From: Lutraria lutraria
Taxonomy: Eukaryota > Mollusca > Bivalvia > Venerida > Mactridae
Direction of reading: 5' to 3'
Length of the DNA stretch: 64,000 nucleotides
NCBI GenBank assembly: GCA_964023205.1
Contig: OZ026837.1
Span: forward strand, 9,032,088-9,096,087
The notes under the pieces were generated by a model. That model was not told where the DNA came from. It ran no database searches and saw nothing but the letters and a program-made list of their open reading frames with translations. A program made the position numbers and the translations under genes. Of the stretch, positions 1 through 15,000 are shown one piece after another (positions within the stretch are counted from its first letter, which is position 1; the number at the start of each line of letters is the position of its first letter).

Positions 1-228
1 TGTTTAATATGTTTATGTTAATAACTGCTGCAAAATGATGCGGAAATGTTTAGTTCGCCATTTCACATTATTTATTTCGACCATCATAGTCATCTGGTTA
101 AGATTGGATGCAATCCATTCAATTCAGAGATCAGGCAATGTCTATTTCATCATTTCTTGTTGAACAAGGGGCCATAATTCAAGCAATTTTCCTGGATTTC
201 TATCATGGCCGAGATATGATGCCAAGAA

Positions 229-595
229 ACATTTTACAATGGTAACCACTCAGGCATTTCTGTAACTGAGAAATACGCCTTGTACATAAGTAAAGGGTTA
301 CAAATTTTGGTTATGTGGTTTCCAGTCACTACATTTCAACACTAGATACTTATTTTGATGAATCATTCTCAGAATTACAGATTTCAAACGAGTTTATCAT
401 TCACAATTGATAAAATAGGCATCAAGTTCCGATTGCAAGAGCGGCAGGTTGTTTCCATCGTTGGATTCCCATGGTCAGTCTTGATGAAAAATAGCCTGTG
501 AACAGCAACACTGAAAATGGTGGCCGGCGTATTATGTCCGAGGCACTTTTCCTTAGACAAACATCGAGGAGTTCCGATTGAAAATTGGATTAGGA
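229..595. repeat. Dispersed repeat, copy 1
   Basis: About 370 bp recognisably similar to 28,966-29,260, sharing GGTTGTTTCCATCGTTGGAT and 'tattatgtc(c/t)gaggcac' blocks in the same order and orientation. No ends or coding capacity identified. Confidence 0.6.
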
Positions 596-650
596 TCTTT
601 TCAACTTACTAGACAACATTGCATGTATACTGTATTTTCATTTATTTTCT

Positions 651-830
651 TTGGGCTCAATTTTCGTGGTTTTTACTAAAATGGCTATTTTGTGGGGACA
701 TAAATTTGTTTTGATTTTTGAAAGAAATGCCTTATCTCTGCATTCAAATTCATGGGGATTGGATTTCGTGGATGAGCCGACCAACGAAATCCATGAAATT
801 AAATCCCCAACGAAAATGAATGATTCAACA
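651..830. repeat. Dispersed 'aatttcgtgg' repeat with internal inverted pair
   Basis: Contains 'gatttcgtgg' and its inverted partner 'ccaacgaaatcc' around 762-800, plus 'tgtggggacataaattt'. The stretch is open in one frame but resembles a dispersed repeat of mollusc genomes rather than a gene. Confidence 0.4.
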
Positions 831-1107
831 GTATATTCCTGTAATGCATTCCATCAGGACGGGCATGAAATATATAAAAGATAATATATTCAGCAGCTCA
901 GCATAACACTTTATTCATTAATTACAAATTATCATTGAAATAATAATGCTTGTATACCATACATGTAAAATAGAAGAAATATAAATAACACAAAGTAATG
1001 AACATTATAAACAGTGACAGATCAAAATTCAACAATATCATACAGATTGCCATTGGTACTGTACTTGTAATAAGAAACATTCTACAAGTGACTATCGGAA
1101 AACTAGA

Positions 1108-1355
1108 AATGTGTCAGGAGGACTTGAATGCCGCCGCTGAGCACCAAGTCAAAAAGGGGCCATAACTCTTGTGAAAATATTTGGATTTTAGAGGAAATCA
1201 AACTTGACCTGTATTTCACAATTATATACCTCCATGTAAAATATGAAACCAATCCATGAAATATAATTTCTTATGTTATCGCTCAGAAACTAAAATTTGA
1301 ACAGAGGGAAGAGCAGGGGTAACACTATGCCCTTTCGCCATTTCGAATGGCAGTG
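1108..1355. repeat. Dispersed repeat, related to 6,672-6,905
   Basis: The two segments share 'aaggggccataactc', 'aatccatgaaatat', 'ttatcgctc(a/g)gaaac' and 'aatggcag(t/g)ggcata' in order. They look like members of the 'gggggcat' interspersed repeat class seen again at 33,794-34,330. Confidence 0.6.
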
Positions 1356-2956
1356 GCATAAAAAAGAAATTACTCCATTTGTAAACAAGCACATAATCTC
1401 TTAACACTTTCATCCAGAAAACAAATTGGCAATTAAAAAACACATAATAAATTAGGTACATGTATGCACTATATACCCGGTACACCAAACATTCAACCCA
1501 TGATTAAAAAAGAAATTCTACCTGATTTTGGCAGAGAACTTCAGCCCTACATTGATAATATATTGCACCATTAAACATTTATTTATATTTTATTGTCATG
1601 AATTTTAATGAACTTTTTTATTAACATAACAATCATTAATCAACCTACAATATCCAGATTCACATGAGAACATCTTTTTCACAGAATTATGGCCAGTGGC
1701 TTACAGTCCACAATCATTGCTTAATGTAAATCAAAGTACTGAAGGTATTCATGAAAACTGAACTAACATACTTGCACTGCAATATGAAACAGGAACTAGT
1801 TTAACAATGTGCATGGATGTAGAAAAATGTAGTATTTTGGTCCACATTAAAATTCATGTGCACCGAGCGTGTGACAGCTATGGAAAGCTGAACTATCAGT
1901 CAGTTTCAGAAAATATTTTAGGGTCATTTATTTTCTATAAGGACTTATAGCCCTTTGATTTGTTAAAATATGTCAACATAAAAGATAAACTTTATAAGAA
2001 AAACATCTCTACAATTTAAAAGGAACAATTATGCAGGTGCATTTATAAAATACAGTGCTTTTTATTTTGCGGTAATTTTATTGGATACAAAAAAAATCGC
2101 TGTTTATCAAGCTGTATTTATAGACTTTGCCGTGATTTGATATCATATGTTATAACTAAAACTATGGGAAAAAAGCACCTTAATGAGTTGTGATCCGAAT
2201 TCTCAATGTCAATCAAACATAATCTATACAAGCATACAGAGATGCAATGATAGGAGAAATATTGCAGATTTTACAAACATTGCATGTTCAAGACTTATGT
2301 GATATAAACAAGACTTCGCAAAATTATAAAACAAACCCATACCATGATTTCTCAGACTCTGTACCAGTATTAACCATGTTTTTCTTGAATAACTACCAAC
2401 TTCTCCCTATGTGTACTCTTTTCTGCTTAATGCAAAAAAGATCAGAGTTACAGTTCATTTTAACATATCTGTGACGGACGCATCACACTAGTAGGTCCTT
2501 TTCAGACAAGGAAATAATTAATGGGTCGGTATGGGAAGAACAAAAACCGTCAACGAGAAAAAAAGGAGTCCTGTAGCTTTATTAGCTTCATAATATGCAA
2601 AACAGCCTGTTGATGTATTTGTAATAAAATTATCTAATTTTAAATGAATTTCGTCTACAAATAAAGAAACAACCATTAACTTCAATATGTTACAAACAAA
2701 ACTATGTATGTACCGAGCCAGCAGTAACTTTGTTAACTATCATCAAAAAACAAATAATTGAAATGAAACAGAAAAATGATTTTACAATAAAAACAGGTGT
2801 GCATCTTATTGCAGCCAAATCATAAAACTTTTGTCTATTGGACAACAGTGTCATAGCTTTTGACATAATCGTGTGAAATAAATAATTTATGATTCAGCCA
2901 TCATTGAACTTTACAAACATCTCTGAGCAATAAGCTATCTGTGAATACGTAGACAA

Positions 2957-3193
2957 GGCCATCCTTAAAAAGTACTTTGTTTAGGGTTATGCAACCTTAC
3001 CCAACAAAAATGGCCCTACACAACGGTTTTGGGTCTTTTGGGTAAAATTTTCTTTCAATATATAAATAGCATTTTGACAGGTATTTTGGATTCAATGTAA
3101 AAAGATAAATTGTGATTGTATTTCTTACCTACCTACCCACTGTAAACTGTCTGGATAGGGAAACCCCCAACAAACATTATTTTTAAGGATGGC
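2957..3193. mobile_element. MITE-like element with GGCCATCCTTAAAAA ends
   Basis: Starts GGCCATCCTTAAAAA and ends TTTTTAAGGATGGC, an inverted pair about 14 bp long, 237 bp apart, no coding capacity. Related ends or segments occur at about 18,353, 28,537 and 30,164-30,290, the last sharing 'cagtattttgacaggta'-type internal sequence. Confidence 0.6.
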
Positions 3194-4674
3194 ACCAAAT
3201 AAGAACATTAACATTGATATAAAAGGGCTAAATAAACCTCTGAATAAAAACCAACTGTGAACATAATTCTCTCCCTTTGTTGGCCCTTGTAAACAGGTTT
3301 GACTGAAATATATATATATATCTGTAATTACAGCGACTAAACTACACCTGAAATGTAACAATTCTAAAATTATAACGGTCACCCCCCCCCCTCCAAAAAA
3401 CAGTCGTAAGTGGCTAGAATTTGTGCTTAATAAAAATACAGATAATTAGTAAAGTTTGTCAATAACAATCTTAGATTTCAAGGAAATAAAACTCAAGAAA
3501 GTTGCCATGTTTAAATGTGATTTTTGTCCTTTTAGAATACATGTTTTAGTTTCAGTGTAAACTGATGATGTAGTTTTTATGACAATTGTTAATTGTTAGG
3601 AAAGTGGCAGCATTTGCTGTAGTGAGAGGTTTGTTTTATTTGTGATTTTTGTTTGGAGGTGAAGGACATGTGGTCTATGGCCATGTTGGTTGATTTCATG
3701 TTTATTTCGCAGATGTGAGGCAACAGGTTTAAACTTGAGACTGGTTTCCCTGTTTAAATCTAAATTTTGAATTTTCAACATTCTTAAGTCAATAATGACA
3801 TGAAACTTTTACATTACATAACTTTTCAAGTATAAGAGATTATTGAATTTTTTTTTTATCAATTTACCATTTATGGCAAATCTACAAATTAGTCTGAAAT
3901 AAGTTAAAAACCAAGGAAAATGAGTTTTCAACAGGGAGACTGATTTCAAGTCTTATTATCTTGGATCCAGTAAATGTCTATGCTGGGAAGTTGAGCATTT
4001 ATTGGTGTGGGCCATGATGACTAAATTGATGCATGGTAAGGTGGCATGCCGTATTTCATTGAAATCTGTTCTATTTTATTTTGATAAATGTACATAAGAA
4101 GTTTTTTCCTTTTATGATTATGGAATTTACTGAATGAACTATTTTTACCTATATCACAGTAAACTTGTGAAAACTCAGACACAAAAATGGGATTTTACGT
4201 AGAAACCTAATCTCATGTACATATGCAGATAATTATTTTGAATAACAAATGTAAATAGCCAAAGTGTATTATTTACAGAAATACGTAAAAATTCAAGAAT
4301 TAAGAACTATTCTAATAGTAAACAAAAACGCATGTGTTGCAGCACCATGCAATTGTGTATCTGTACATCTACATAACTTGAATCATTAAAAACTATAAAA
4401 TTACAAATAAGCAAGATCAATTGCACAAAAAATATACAACAAAATTGAACAGAAACGCAAAAAAAATTATTAAAAAAAATTGCATGATAAAATGATTTTT
4501 CAGTCACCAATGTTGAATGGTAGCTGAACGGCAATCATAAAGCAATATAAGATTCAATTTTACTGGCAATATTACGGCATCTTGCAAGAATGAGGAAATA
4601 TTCATCTTAACACTTGAATTAAGACAGAACTGGTATCAGACAACACTCTCAGTTGCATCTATGTCACCATTGTT

Positions 4675-5007
4675 AGATACCCACAGTTGGTAACCCCATT
4701 CCTCTACATACATCACCCCTGGGATTTTCACTATCAATTAGCCACTTTGATAGATAACCAATGCTGTATTCTGATTGGATGCAGTGCTATCTTGCAATGT
4801 GCTTGACAGCCGATCGGACCGCTGGTAGTTAAACTCTATTGGTTTCACTATAAACATGGCAACCTCATCAGAGAGTACCAAAAATGTAAGCATTGTTTTG
4901 ATTTGTTGATGTACTTTCTATTCTGTTCTCTCGAAACGACAAATCGATAATGAAAACTCCCACTGGTGACGTATGTAGCGGAGTGGAGTCAGCAACCGTG
5001 GGTATCT
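4675..5007. mobile_element. MITE-like element with ~60 bp imperfect terminal inverted repeats
   Basis: The left end AGATACCCACAGTTGGTAAC is mirrored by the right end GCAACCGTGGGTATCT, and the match continues inward through 'ctacatac(a/g)tcacc' to 'tttcactatca' / 'tgataatgaaaa'. Total 333 bp, non-coding. Confidence 0.65.
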
Positions 5008-6074
5008 GCATGACAAAGCTATATGTCACTGTCACATGAGAATCTGCTTCACATCTTTACCTCTAATCTAGCTCTAAATCAGCTGTTATAAGTGATGGTT
5101 TCCCTAACAAAATGCAGCAATCTCATTGGTCAAGACTCTAATCAAAAGCAACCAATCAGATGCTTGTTCTACTAAATTCAAAATAGCATCTGTTTCTTGA
5201 AAACAGATTTTTAAAGTTCTAAATTATTTATTTAAATTCAGCCACTGGTGCACTAAGTTTGAAAACGTACTTAAGGTAAACAAATTTGATGTCAAATTAG
5301 CAAATACAATTCTTTCCTGATGGGATGATATAAAAATAACAAAGCAAACGGGAAAAGATCATTGCATCAGCTTCAAACAGCGAAAGGGATTAATCAAAAG
5401 CAAACTATAAAAAAATGAAGCTTTTTTGTAGAATACAATGCTTAGTCACTAACAAACAGTCTCGTTATAAAAAATTCAAATTAAATAACTTCTAATTAAA
5501 GTTTTTCAGCAGGAAATTTACCTCTAATTGAAGAGTTTCTACAGGAAAATAATCTCCAACTGAAGAGTATCAGTGATATTATATATCAAGAAAAAGTTGC
5601 AATATAATTTGTAAAAAATCTCTTACACTGAAAAGATCAAAAGAGAAAATTATCATCAAATAACATGTAAAAACTGACTTATCAAACCATGAAACAATTA
5701 CATGCATATACATAGTAAAAACTGCATTTTAACAAATTTTAACTCGAGTACAATGTCTTAATAATGTGAACATCTTAAAAACCAGTTCTTAACAATATCT
5801 ACTAGTTAAAACAACATCAATTCAAATATTCATACAACAATAGAAACTTGAAACACACGGATAAAATAAAGAATAGAAACAAAGAATTCATCAATAATTA
5901 ACACATTTCTAGGCCCATGAAACATGACATAATCAACCTTTTTCAAAGCATTTTCCATAACGTCATAAGGTACAATGAAGAAATTTTCCTCAGCACTTCA
6001 GCAATTTTAACCTTTTCCAGAACACGAGTATAAAGTTCAATAATTTTTGCAGTACGACCCAGTTTTTTTGTAGC

Positions 6075-9000
6075 TCACACAAATGAATAGGTATTCTCTA
6101 CTGCACGACCAAGTCCCTGTTGACTACCGTGATGTTGCTGACCGTGTTCACGCATGACATTTTCGATAGATTCAGTTCTAGCGCGTATTGACCCACTTAT
6201 CACAATTATGTCCCTTGAATCAGCTCCCGATCCACCAGAGTTACCTGCTCTTGAACTTAGATTAGGATTTGAATTAGAACGCTGCTCTATGCTACCTGGT
6301 GCTGGTGACCCCCGAGGAGGAGTCAGTTGGCGATCCAGGGACACCACATAGTCTGTTAAGGTAACGTCAGATGTTCCCCCGGATTCAAGAGGTATGGGAT
6401 GAGTTCGAAAATGCTCCAGCATATCGAAGATAGAATTAAACCAAAGGTGCTGAACTCTGCACTGTCCATCATTATTGATAGTCATACGTAGATGCTAAAA
6501 ATAAATAGCAATAATTAACAATAATACATTGCAGGGCTAGCGCTGGGAATTTTTTCTCTTGAGCCAATTATTTTAGCCGGGGGTCAGGGGACCGCAGCAC
6601 CCTTATGGGGTCAGGTAACCAATACTGCTGAATCAGTTGTATACACAACTTACATGTTATTAAAATTCAACTAAAAATGTGTCTGAAGACACAAATGCCC
6701 CCGCTGAGAGGTAAGTCAAGAAGGGGTCATAACTCCTGTGAAAACGTTTGGATTTTAATAGAAATCATTCTTGGCCTGTATTTTATTATTATAAACCTTC
6801 ATGCAAAATATAAAATCAATCCATGAAATATTTCTTCAGTTATCGCTCGGAAACAGAAATTTGCCATTTTGAATGGCAGGGGCATACTAAAAATCTTGTG
6901 GTCTCATTAACATAACATCATAAGGAAAACATTGTAAAACTGAAGCTTTGTCACAGAAGTGACTAATACCCCCACCGTCGCTTTGACACTAAGAATGCGA
7001 TAGTAAACTATATGGCTAAGTTCAAAGGCATGAGTGCATCAGTGAGTAAGAAAATTATGTCTTGCACATCTACACTTCATGGTGATGACATATTTCAAGT
7101 TTCATTTCAATGTGAAAATAGTTCGCTCCACAAACTTGTAATATTGTATGCGGACAGACCAACCAACCCCCGACCAACTGACTGACAGAGTGACTCCAAT
7201 ATATTCCCACTCAAAATTTGTTTGCAGAGGTATAATAATTTGTAAGGGGGTCTTAATAATAATGTGGACTTAATATTGAAGTGGCCACTAACTGAGGTTT
7301 TATTGTATGATAACCTACCTTGGCACGGGCTTGGAAATTGAATGTTAGTACATATTCTCCTTTACGGGTTTCACTTTGTCGTACAAGGAACACACCATGC
7401 CCAGAAGCCCCTTGTTGAAGCACGAGTTGGGCGGCTTCCAAACGACTCAATGTTCCGTGAAACCATGGATACTCACGAAGCATCTGATCAATGTTGTGTT
7501 CCCCACCCACTGGGTCATGATGGTCTGAAATAAAGATAAATGTCTAGCAATGTAATCTTCAAGTCGACCATATCTGACATTAAAAGGACAAGTTTTACAA
7601 AAAATTCTCATACCTTAATCGACAACCCTTAAACATAAAGGGTCGTCCATAAAACAAAAACTAAAAAAACAACTAGAAAGTCCAAAATTCAATTTTTCAC
7701 TCAATATCCAGGGCTCTGATTGGCCACTGACCAGAGGGGTGGACATTTTTTGTACCAGCACTGACTACAACCAGAAAGCATTTTATTTTAAAATATAAGA
7801 TACAAGTGGATATTCAATATTGTGGGTTGAAATTTTCGCAGTAAATCTTTGCATTTCCCATTATACAATTATTTCATGGGCATTTGTGGAACAATCAAAA
7901 CTGGCCCGAGGTGAAGGGGCGACTTTTGTCAACCCAACACCAAGGGCCACAGTTTAACTGGAAATGATTTGGATTTGACATTTTCTACGAAATCACCAAA
8001 TTATTAATACATCAGAACCACATAAACCCTTGTAGTGATAAAAGACACTGTTGTACTATAACCCCAACTTCAATCGGCAAGTTCCGGTACTGATTGTTGC
8101 TGAACGTTCATTGCAGAAACACCCAATATCGAGGCAGTCAACAGTAAAAAATGCTGACCGGTCAACAGTTAGCAGTATGTCTAAATTTACAAATCCTGGC
8201 AAATATTCAACTTGTTTTCGTAAAACAGCAAAAGATAACAAATTAACATTTATATAATGCGTTGGGTAATAATCATAAATGTTCCTGAAGAATGATATTC
8301 TGACAGTCATAGATAAGAAAATTATGAAGAACATACATAAGATTTCATATTGTAAGGCCTTTAGCAGATGTATCACATTGTTGGTAAAATCTTGATATTC
8401 AAATATTTTTCCATAGAAATAAATTACCTCATCACGGATACTGATATGATTCATTGTCACTTACAGGTTCAAACTAACAACTAACTATAAATAACAATTC
8501 ATTTGCCTCGTCATGGTTCCTATGGTAACCAAGACCCCAATGAAGTGTTGCTCATTTTAAATAAGTTTTGTTTGTAGTACATGTTCTTATAAATGAGAAG
8601 ACAAACTAAAACGTGACAATGTATTATCACATCACAGCAGACTTCTTCACGTCTACGATGTTTGTATATAACACTCCATGCTCAAACAGTTGAGAAAAGG
8701 TTAGTCACCAGACCGAGAAGTACTGTACTTTGAAAGGAGTTCATCAAAACATGAACTTTTTATGAACTATTCATGTACAGATCATGAACAGTTCATGAAG
8801 TATCAGGGTGCTCACCAGACTTCAAAACTTGACCCTTTGGTATTAATTCTCAAGAGCATTGTTTGTTTGTTTGTTTGGGTTTTACGTCCCTTTTCAATAG
8901 TCAGAGTCATATGAGGCAGACAATTCACTTAACCATCATTCCTGGGAAGAACCAGTACTAGACGCCCATCCTCCATAATCAACTGTCTACTTCTCACATA

Positions 9001-12000
9001 AATAGACATGGTTGGTAGCTGGGCTCAAACCCAGGACCCTCTATCAGTGAGAGGTTACAGTGATTTGAAGTCAACGACCTTAACCAAGAGTAAGAAGCTT
9101 TAATTTGCTAATTTCAGGAGTCAGAATTTAATTTTATTGGTCAAATGAAAGCCCAGAAATAAATAATTATTTGACAGAGATTATCATTGTATGTGTATAT
9201 ACAGTTTGAGCTGAAAAATTGATTACAAGTTTATCTCCGTTAATCAGGTTTTGTCTCAAGTCATACACTTATATACTAGTAACCCAAATCTTATCAATAT
9301 GACCATTTTTTCTGAGGAAAATCTCACAAAATTTTAATATTGGTGGTAACATCCATTTCGTTAGTGCCTAAATATTTCATTAAAAGTCCCATAAGCTTAT
9401 AAATGTATTGGTCTTAATAGGTTCTGCTTGTTCTATAACAGAGGAATCTAGGTGTGTTTTTCTCCCGTGCATACTTTATAGCAATAAAAAATGTTTCCGA
9501 AACTACTATCGTATTTTTTCAATATCATTGAAATAAATATTTATAGAACACCTGAATCATGCTATGCACACGTAGTAAAGTGACATCACGCGCTCTACAT
9601 ATTTCAAGTTTACAAAAGCAAAAATCACAGTAAAATGAGTGTTTTCAGACGAAAAAGGGCTTGTTTTGTCTTTTGTTTTTTATCTTTGGATAATATCAGC
9701 AATTAAATGTTTTTGCATATATTTTTCTACAGCAAAACGCTAATGGGGCTTTAAGCTAACTCTGTATCTTGCTGTTGCAATATCATTAAAATGTACTGGG
9801 ATACGTTTCATGAACTGAGAAAAAATTCCAACATAATTAATTACGATTTTCATAAGACTAATAAAATGATTGAGTATCAAAGACAAGAAATAAACATAAG
9901 ATGACACAGGTTACTCAATGTAAAAGCTGTTATTTGAAAAATGTCATCTGAAATTTGTATGCCATATAGTCATATCATAGGCACTTGGTTTCACGATATA
10001 TTGAGAGCGATGAACTGTGAAAGATCGATAGGAACGGATAGGTCTGTGGCAAGTAATTGGATAATCATGAATCAAATTGAACAATCGAGTACGAATACTC
10101 ATCACTGAGATTTGTGGTTCGCGATCTTGTATTTTAACATAAAGTGTATACTCTGTTCTTAAAAATCTCTTTTCTCCGAATATATAGTTCCATCATAGAC
10201 TACTTTGTTTGGCAAGAGGTCCAATTGGATCTTTTTGATGGGTTGCTTTATAACAAAAGATTTGTGATTTGATTTGTGGATCGTAAGTGTTGAATCATGG
10301 ATTGGATCGGATCTCCACTTACCCAACGATCCACAGCCCTAGGAACAAACAAAATCATGAAACTAATCATCTATGAGTCATATAAGTGCAAAATCACCAA
10401 TCTTGAGATGTAGTATCATGTTTATATTATTTTTGTTTTCTAAATTACTACTTGTCTGTGAAAATGGGGAAAAATCCTATGTCAGGCAAAGGAAATTCTC
10501 ACCCCGGTATACCATCATGAAAAAAAATCCATAGCAAAAAATGACTGCTTTTACAGTATGCAAATATCGGCCAAATTATGTAGTCTTAATCGACATGAAT
10601 AGTTCCAATAAAAAATCTGTAAATAAGATCTAGTAGGATTTTCTGCAAACATTAAACAACTAAGCCAGTAATCTTTTTGTTTCGAGGAAAAAATAATTTC
10701 TCAGGGATTTAACAACACAACAACAGCCAGGGTGATTTGGTGGGATTTATGGCTTTTTTTTTTCAGGAAAGAAATCTTCAATGCCTTTTTTTCATTCATA
10801 TAAATTTGACCATTTACGTTACTAGAGCACTATGATATTAGTTGAAACCCTTACCTTCATACCCAGAAGGATAATTAAATGACCTGGGGCTGGACCCGGC
10901 AGGTCTCGGAGGTATTTCAGGAGGATTACTGGACACACTACCTTGTGAGGAACTTCGGTGTGAGGGGCCCAATACAGGAGAACCTAAAAAATTCAATATT
11001 TTTAAAATCATTAAAAAAAATCTCCACAGACAGAAGCCTTATAAATTCATTGGAATAAAAATACTTGACAAAAAGGTTTTTTTTCTAAATATTCCTCTTA
11101 CATACGAACTTGTGTTACCAAGGAAACCTTTTTTCTTAGGTCGATCTTCTCCATGAGGGGGCCTCAGAATTCTGAAAACCCCATATATAGGCCTCTTAAT
11201 GCAATAATAAACTACAAAAACTAAACAATTAGTTTCCTTATGACCACATTAATTTCCTTCTAAATGACTAAACTTCTAACTTTATAAAGATATTTTCAAT
11301 ACTATCAAAATTGTTAGATTAATTCTTAGTACTTCCCAGAACAATTGAATGAATTATTGGTAATTACTGAATAATAATAGCAATGATAAGGATGCAAAAA
11401 TAAATGTCAAAATCTAAAAAAAGGCATATTGAATTTATCTAATAATTAATAATAACCCTAAAACTTACATAAAACTCAAGTAGAAGAAACAAAAGAACAT
11501 ACATGTATATAATAATTAGACTTTAAAATGCATACATTTTGTATCATTTGATTCACATGGATACAAATTATAAAAACAGTTTTTCACATAAAAAAAAAAC
11601 ACAAAGTATTCACACATATGAAAATACAATCAAAACTGTGAACTAAGGCCACCTTTGGGAAAGACATGTGGCCTTTATTTTGCGGTCATTTCGTTCTAAA
11701 GATTAAAATTGGCCTTTATTCACAGGGCAACCTTAATTCGGAGGTAACTCCTAACACCGTCTTCGCATTTAGTCCCGGACCGAGTCCACCAAAATGGCCA
11801 TAAATCCAGTAAATTTGAAAAGGTCAGTGGTCAGACAGTCAAGTAAATTTTTCAGTGATTATTTCATCATATTTTAGAATGAAAAATGAAATATTTTAAT
11901 AACTCTTAAAAAATATGTTTGTTCCTTTTTTCGATGAAAATATCTGTCAATTTATTTTTTTTAAATTTTGTTGTACGGCATTCGCTTTTGCGCATACTTT

Positions 12001-15000
12001 TTGGTGCACAAAAAGTTAATTCAGTCCAGTAAAGTTTGCATTTTTGACAGGCCATATATAATTAATATGTCCAAAACTTAAAAACGTTTTTCACAAAGAC
12101 TATGTACTGCGCATTTAAATAAAAATGAAAGCTATAACATAGTATAAGTAAATACTGCGTAAATCTAACTTACCTGAACTGACCCTATTCACTGAGCCTG
12201 AAGGGGCAGACGGCAACCTTGGACGTCTGAAAGAGAACCTTTTAAACATGATTACTGCCAGAAATGGTCGACACAGAAAATATCAACCAAGGTATGAAAT
12301 TGATGGAGCTTTTTCACAGATATATAGAGATTATTAGCAAAAAAAGAACGACTGACGTAAACTGACAGAAAAACTGTTTCTTTTGATTCTTATAATTAGC
12401 ATGCTATTAGCGACTATTCCAGCACGAACACACGCACAAGGTTTTGTTAGTTCATAAAAAAGTGTTAAAAGTAATTTGTGAAAACTGAAAAGAGAATAAT
12501 CAATATAAATGTACTAAGAACAAGATGTGTTTTCCAAACACAATGCCCCCTGCAGGTGACCTTGACCTACTGACCTAAAAATGCACAGGTCCTGTAGAGG
12601 TTGTCATGTGGAACCAACATACTGGTATGAAGTTACTGTAGATGGAAGCTTTTTTTTTTTATAGGTACATGTAAGGTTAATGTTTGGTACAAACAGACAG
12701 ACAGGCCAAAAACAATATATCCCTGATCTATTGATATGGGGAGCATAAAAATCTACACAAAAAGCACATGATATATAATAGTGTCACCTTAAATAGGATT
12801 AAAAGGGCCTATCTGACAAGTATGATATATATGCAGATAGGCCCTTTTAATTCTTAGGTGATGATATCATGACACATTATGTTACTGATTGCTTGTTTTT
12901 TCTTCTTTGATTGTTTGTTATAGGCTTGACATAGGCTTGACATAGAAGCTAAGTGCCTAAACTAGGCTTCAAACCCTTTTCCTCTCTTTACCAAAGGTAA
13001 AAAGTACCAAAGCTATCCAAAAGCGGAAAACATCGATCACAATTTATAACAATACAGTAGAAAACAGGCAAAGTTAATTCCAGGGAACCCTAAAAATATT
13101 AGCTATCCATACTATATTCGGCGGTGGAATATTATCCGGTACTTCATTATATATACATTTTTTCAATTATAACCAAGTCCACTATAACCGTTTATATCAC
13201 AGAGGAAAGCACAATTATTTCAGAACTTACGCAGCTGGAGTGACGTCGTCGGCCTCGATTGTATCAGTCGGCTCTGGTGAGATACACACTTTAAGTTCAT
13301 TTAACCATGACAACATTTCACTCGAAGATGTCGCTTCTATAACATACTCTGTGGTACCTTGACCCTAAAAATATGAAATAAACAGTAAATGCACTTGTTG
13401 TCAATGCTTAATTGTATTATAATAACACACTAAGTATTATACTTCAAATATAACCAATCACAGGGGTGACAATAGAGTCAAATAAAAAATCCTGAATATC
13501 ACATGCAGCCGACCATTTTTGAAAAACAATAGGCCTTCATCTACATTGTTTCCATATTTACCTCAGTTTATATTCAAGAAAATCCTTCAGCACAGAATAA
13601 GTTGACCATAACTTTGCCATTTCTTGAGATATTTTCATCAAATAACTTTAATTTGCTAATAAATCATAGCTCTTTCAGGACAGATAAATCCGGAATTCGG
13701 GATATATCTGGAATACTGTTAGTCACCCCTGCAATCAATGTCACGGTTAGTAAAAATGCCTCATTGGCTATTACTTGAGTCATTTGCCTGATTGAGGCTT
13801 TATCAGTGGAAGAAGATCCGAGGTTTATACCTCGGTACAATCAGTGACCTTCACTAAGCTAGCTGGAAAAGCTTCCTAACATGTGAAATTCTGTCCCCAA
13901 GGGGTGTGAACTCAAAGCAGTGAGGGGCTAGTGATTACAAGTGATTAGTGAGGCCCCTAAACCCATCATGTACCAACATGTATGTTTGTTATATATATAT
14001 GTAAGTTAATACATGTATTAATTATTATTATTTACAGAATTAAACACAAAATGCTGTCTGATGATTAAACTGTTTTGAAAAGATTTTCAACTTCAAAATA
14101 ACGCTATTAAGTTAATTAGCGGATGAAATTTTTACATACAGGTGCATTTCATTACATCTTTATTTCTCAATAATTAAAATGTTATATAACTAACATAAAT
14201 GTTTTATTTCCCTATTACACATCATAGCAAAATTACCTGTTATTAATTAAAATCTGTATTTTTTTCCACAAGATAATTAATGCAATACAATGGAAGTTGC
14301 CTCAACTTTAAACATCTTGCTCATACACAAATTTGCCACATCAAGACATTCCAAGCACACAGCGGTGTTTGAAAGAGTATACCCAAACCCACATAATTAT
14401 GTCAGGATCCGTGAAAGATTTGCCTAACCTTAACATATTCAGAATGGTTGCCATACGCACCCATAACACATTCAGAATGTTTGCCATACATACTCCTAAC
14501 ATATTCTCAATGGTTGCCATTATAATTCCTAACATATTTTCAATGGTTGCCATACCCCTAACTCATTCAGAATGGTTGCCATACCCCTAACACATTCAGA
14601 ATTGTTGCCATACCCCTAACTCATTCAGAATGGTTGCCATGTACCCCTAACAAATTCAGAATGGTTGCCATACCCCTAACTCATTCAGAATGGCTGCCAT
14701 GTATCCCTAACACGTTCAGAATGGTTGCCATACCCCTAACACATTCTGAATGGTTGCCATACCCCACACATGTTCTGAATGGATTATAATCTTGATGGCT
14801 CCCCAAACCAATTTAGTAATTTACATTTCTTGATGGTTCCCAAAACCCCTTAATATCTTGATGGTAACAAATATCCTATTCATGTATCACTTTTATGTTC
14901 CTTAGAGGTGACTTAACAGAACACATTCAGAACTAGCAAATCCTTCATACCTTAATGATTCAGAAACTGTGATTTAGACTTACCTTTAGAACAAACGTAT

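Larger units (their letters stand above)
1..6074. other. Downstream flank / possible long 3' UTR of the SH2B-like gene
   Basis: No coding exon recognised on either strand. AT-rich sequence with dispersed repeats: 229-595 (related to 28,966-29,260), 1,108-1,355 (related to 6,672-6,905), a MITE at 2,957-3,193 and another at 4,675-5,007. Part of it may be 3' UTR of the minus-strand SH2B-like gene; the transcript end cannot be placed by eye. Confidence 0.5.

Noticed and set aside
8056..8460. 134-residue minus-strand open frame
   Set aside because: Lies in an SH2B intron, low-complexity hydrophobic composition, no recognisable domain, no splice or start support.
14333..14590. 85-residue open frame with repeated 'FRMVAI' units
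   Set aside because: It spans the 29 bp minisatellite in an SH2B intron; no coding support.
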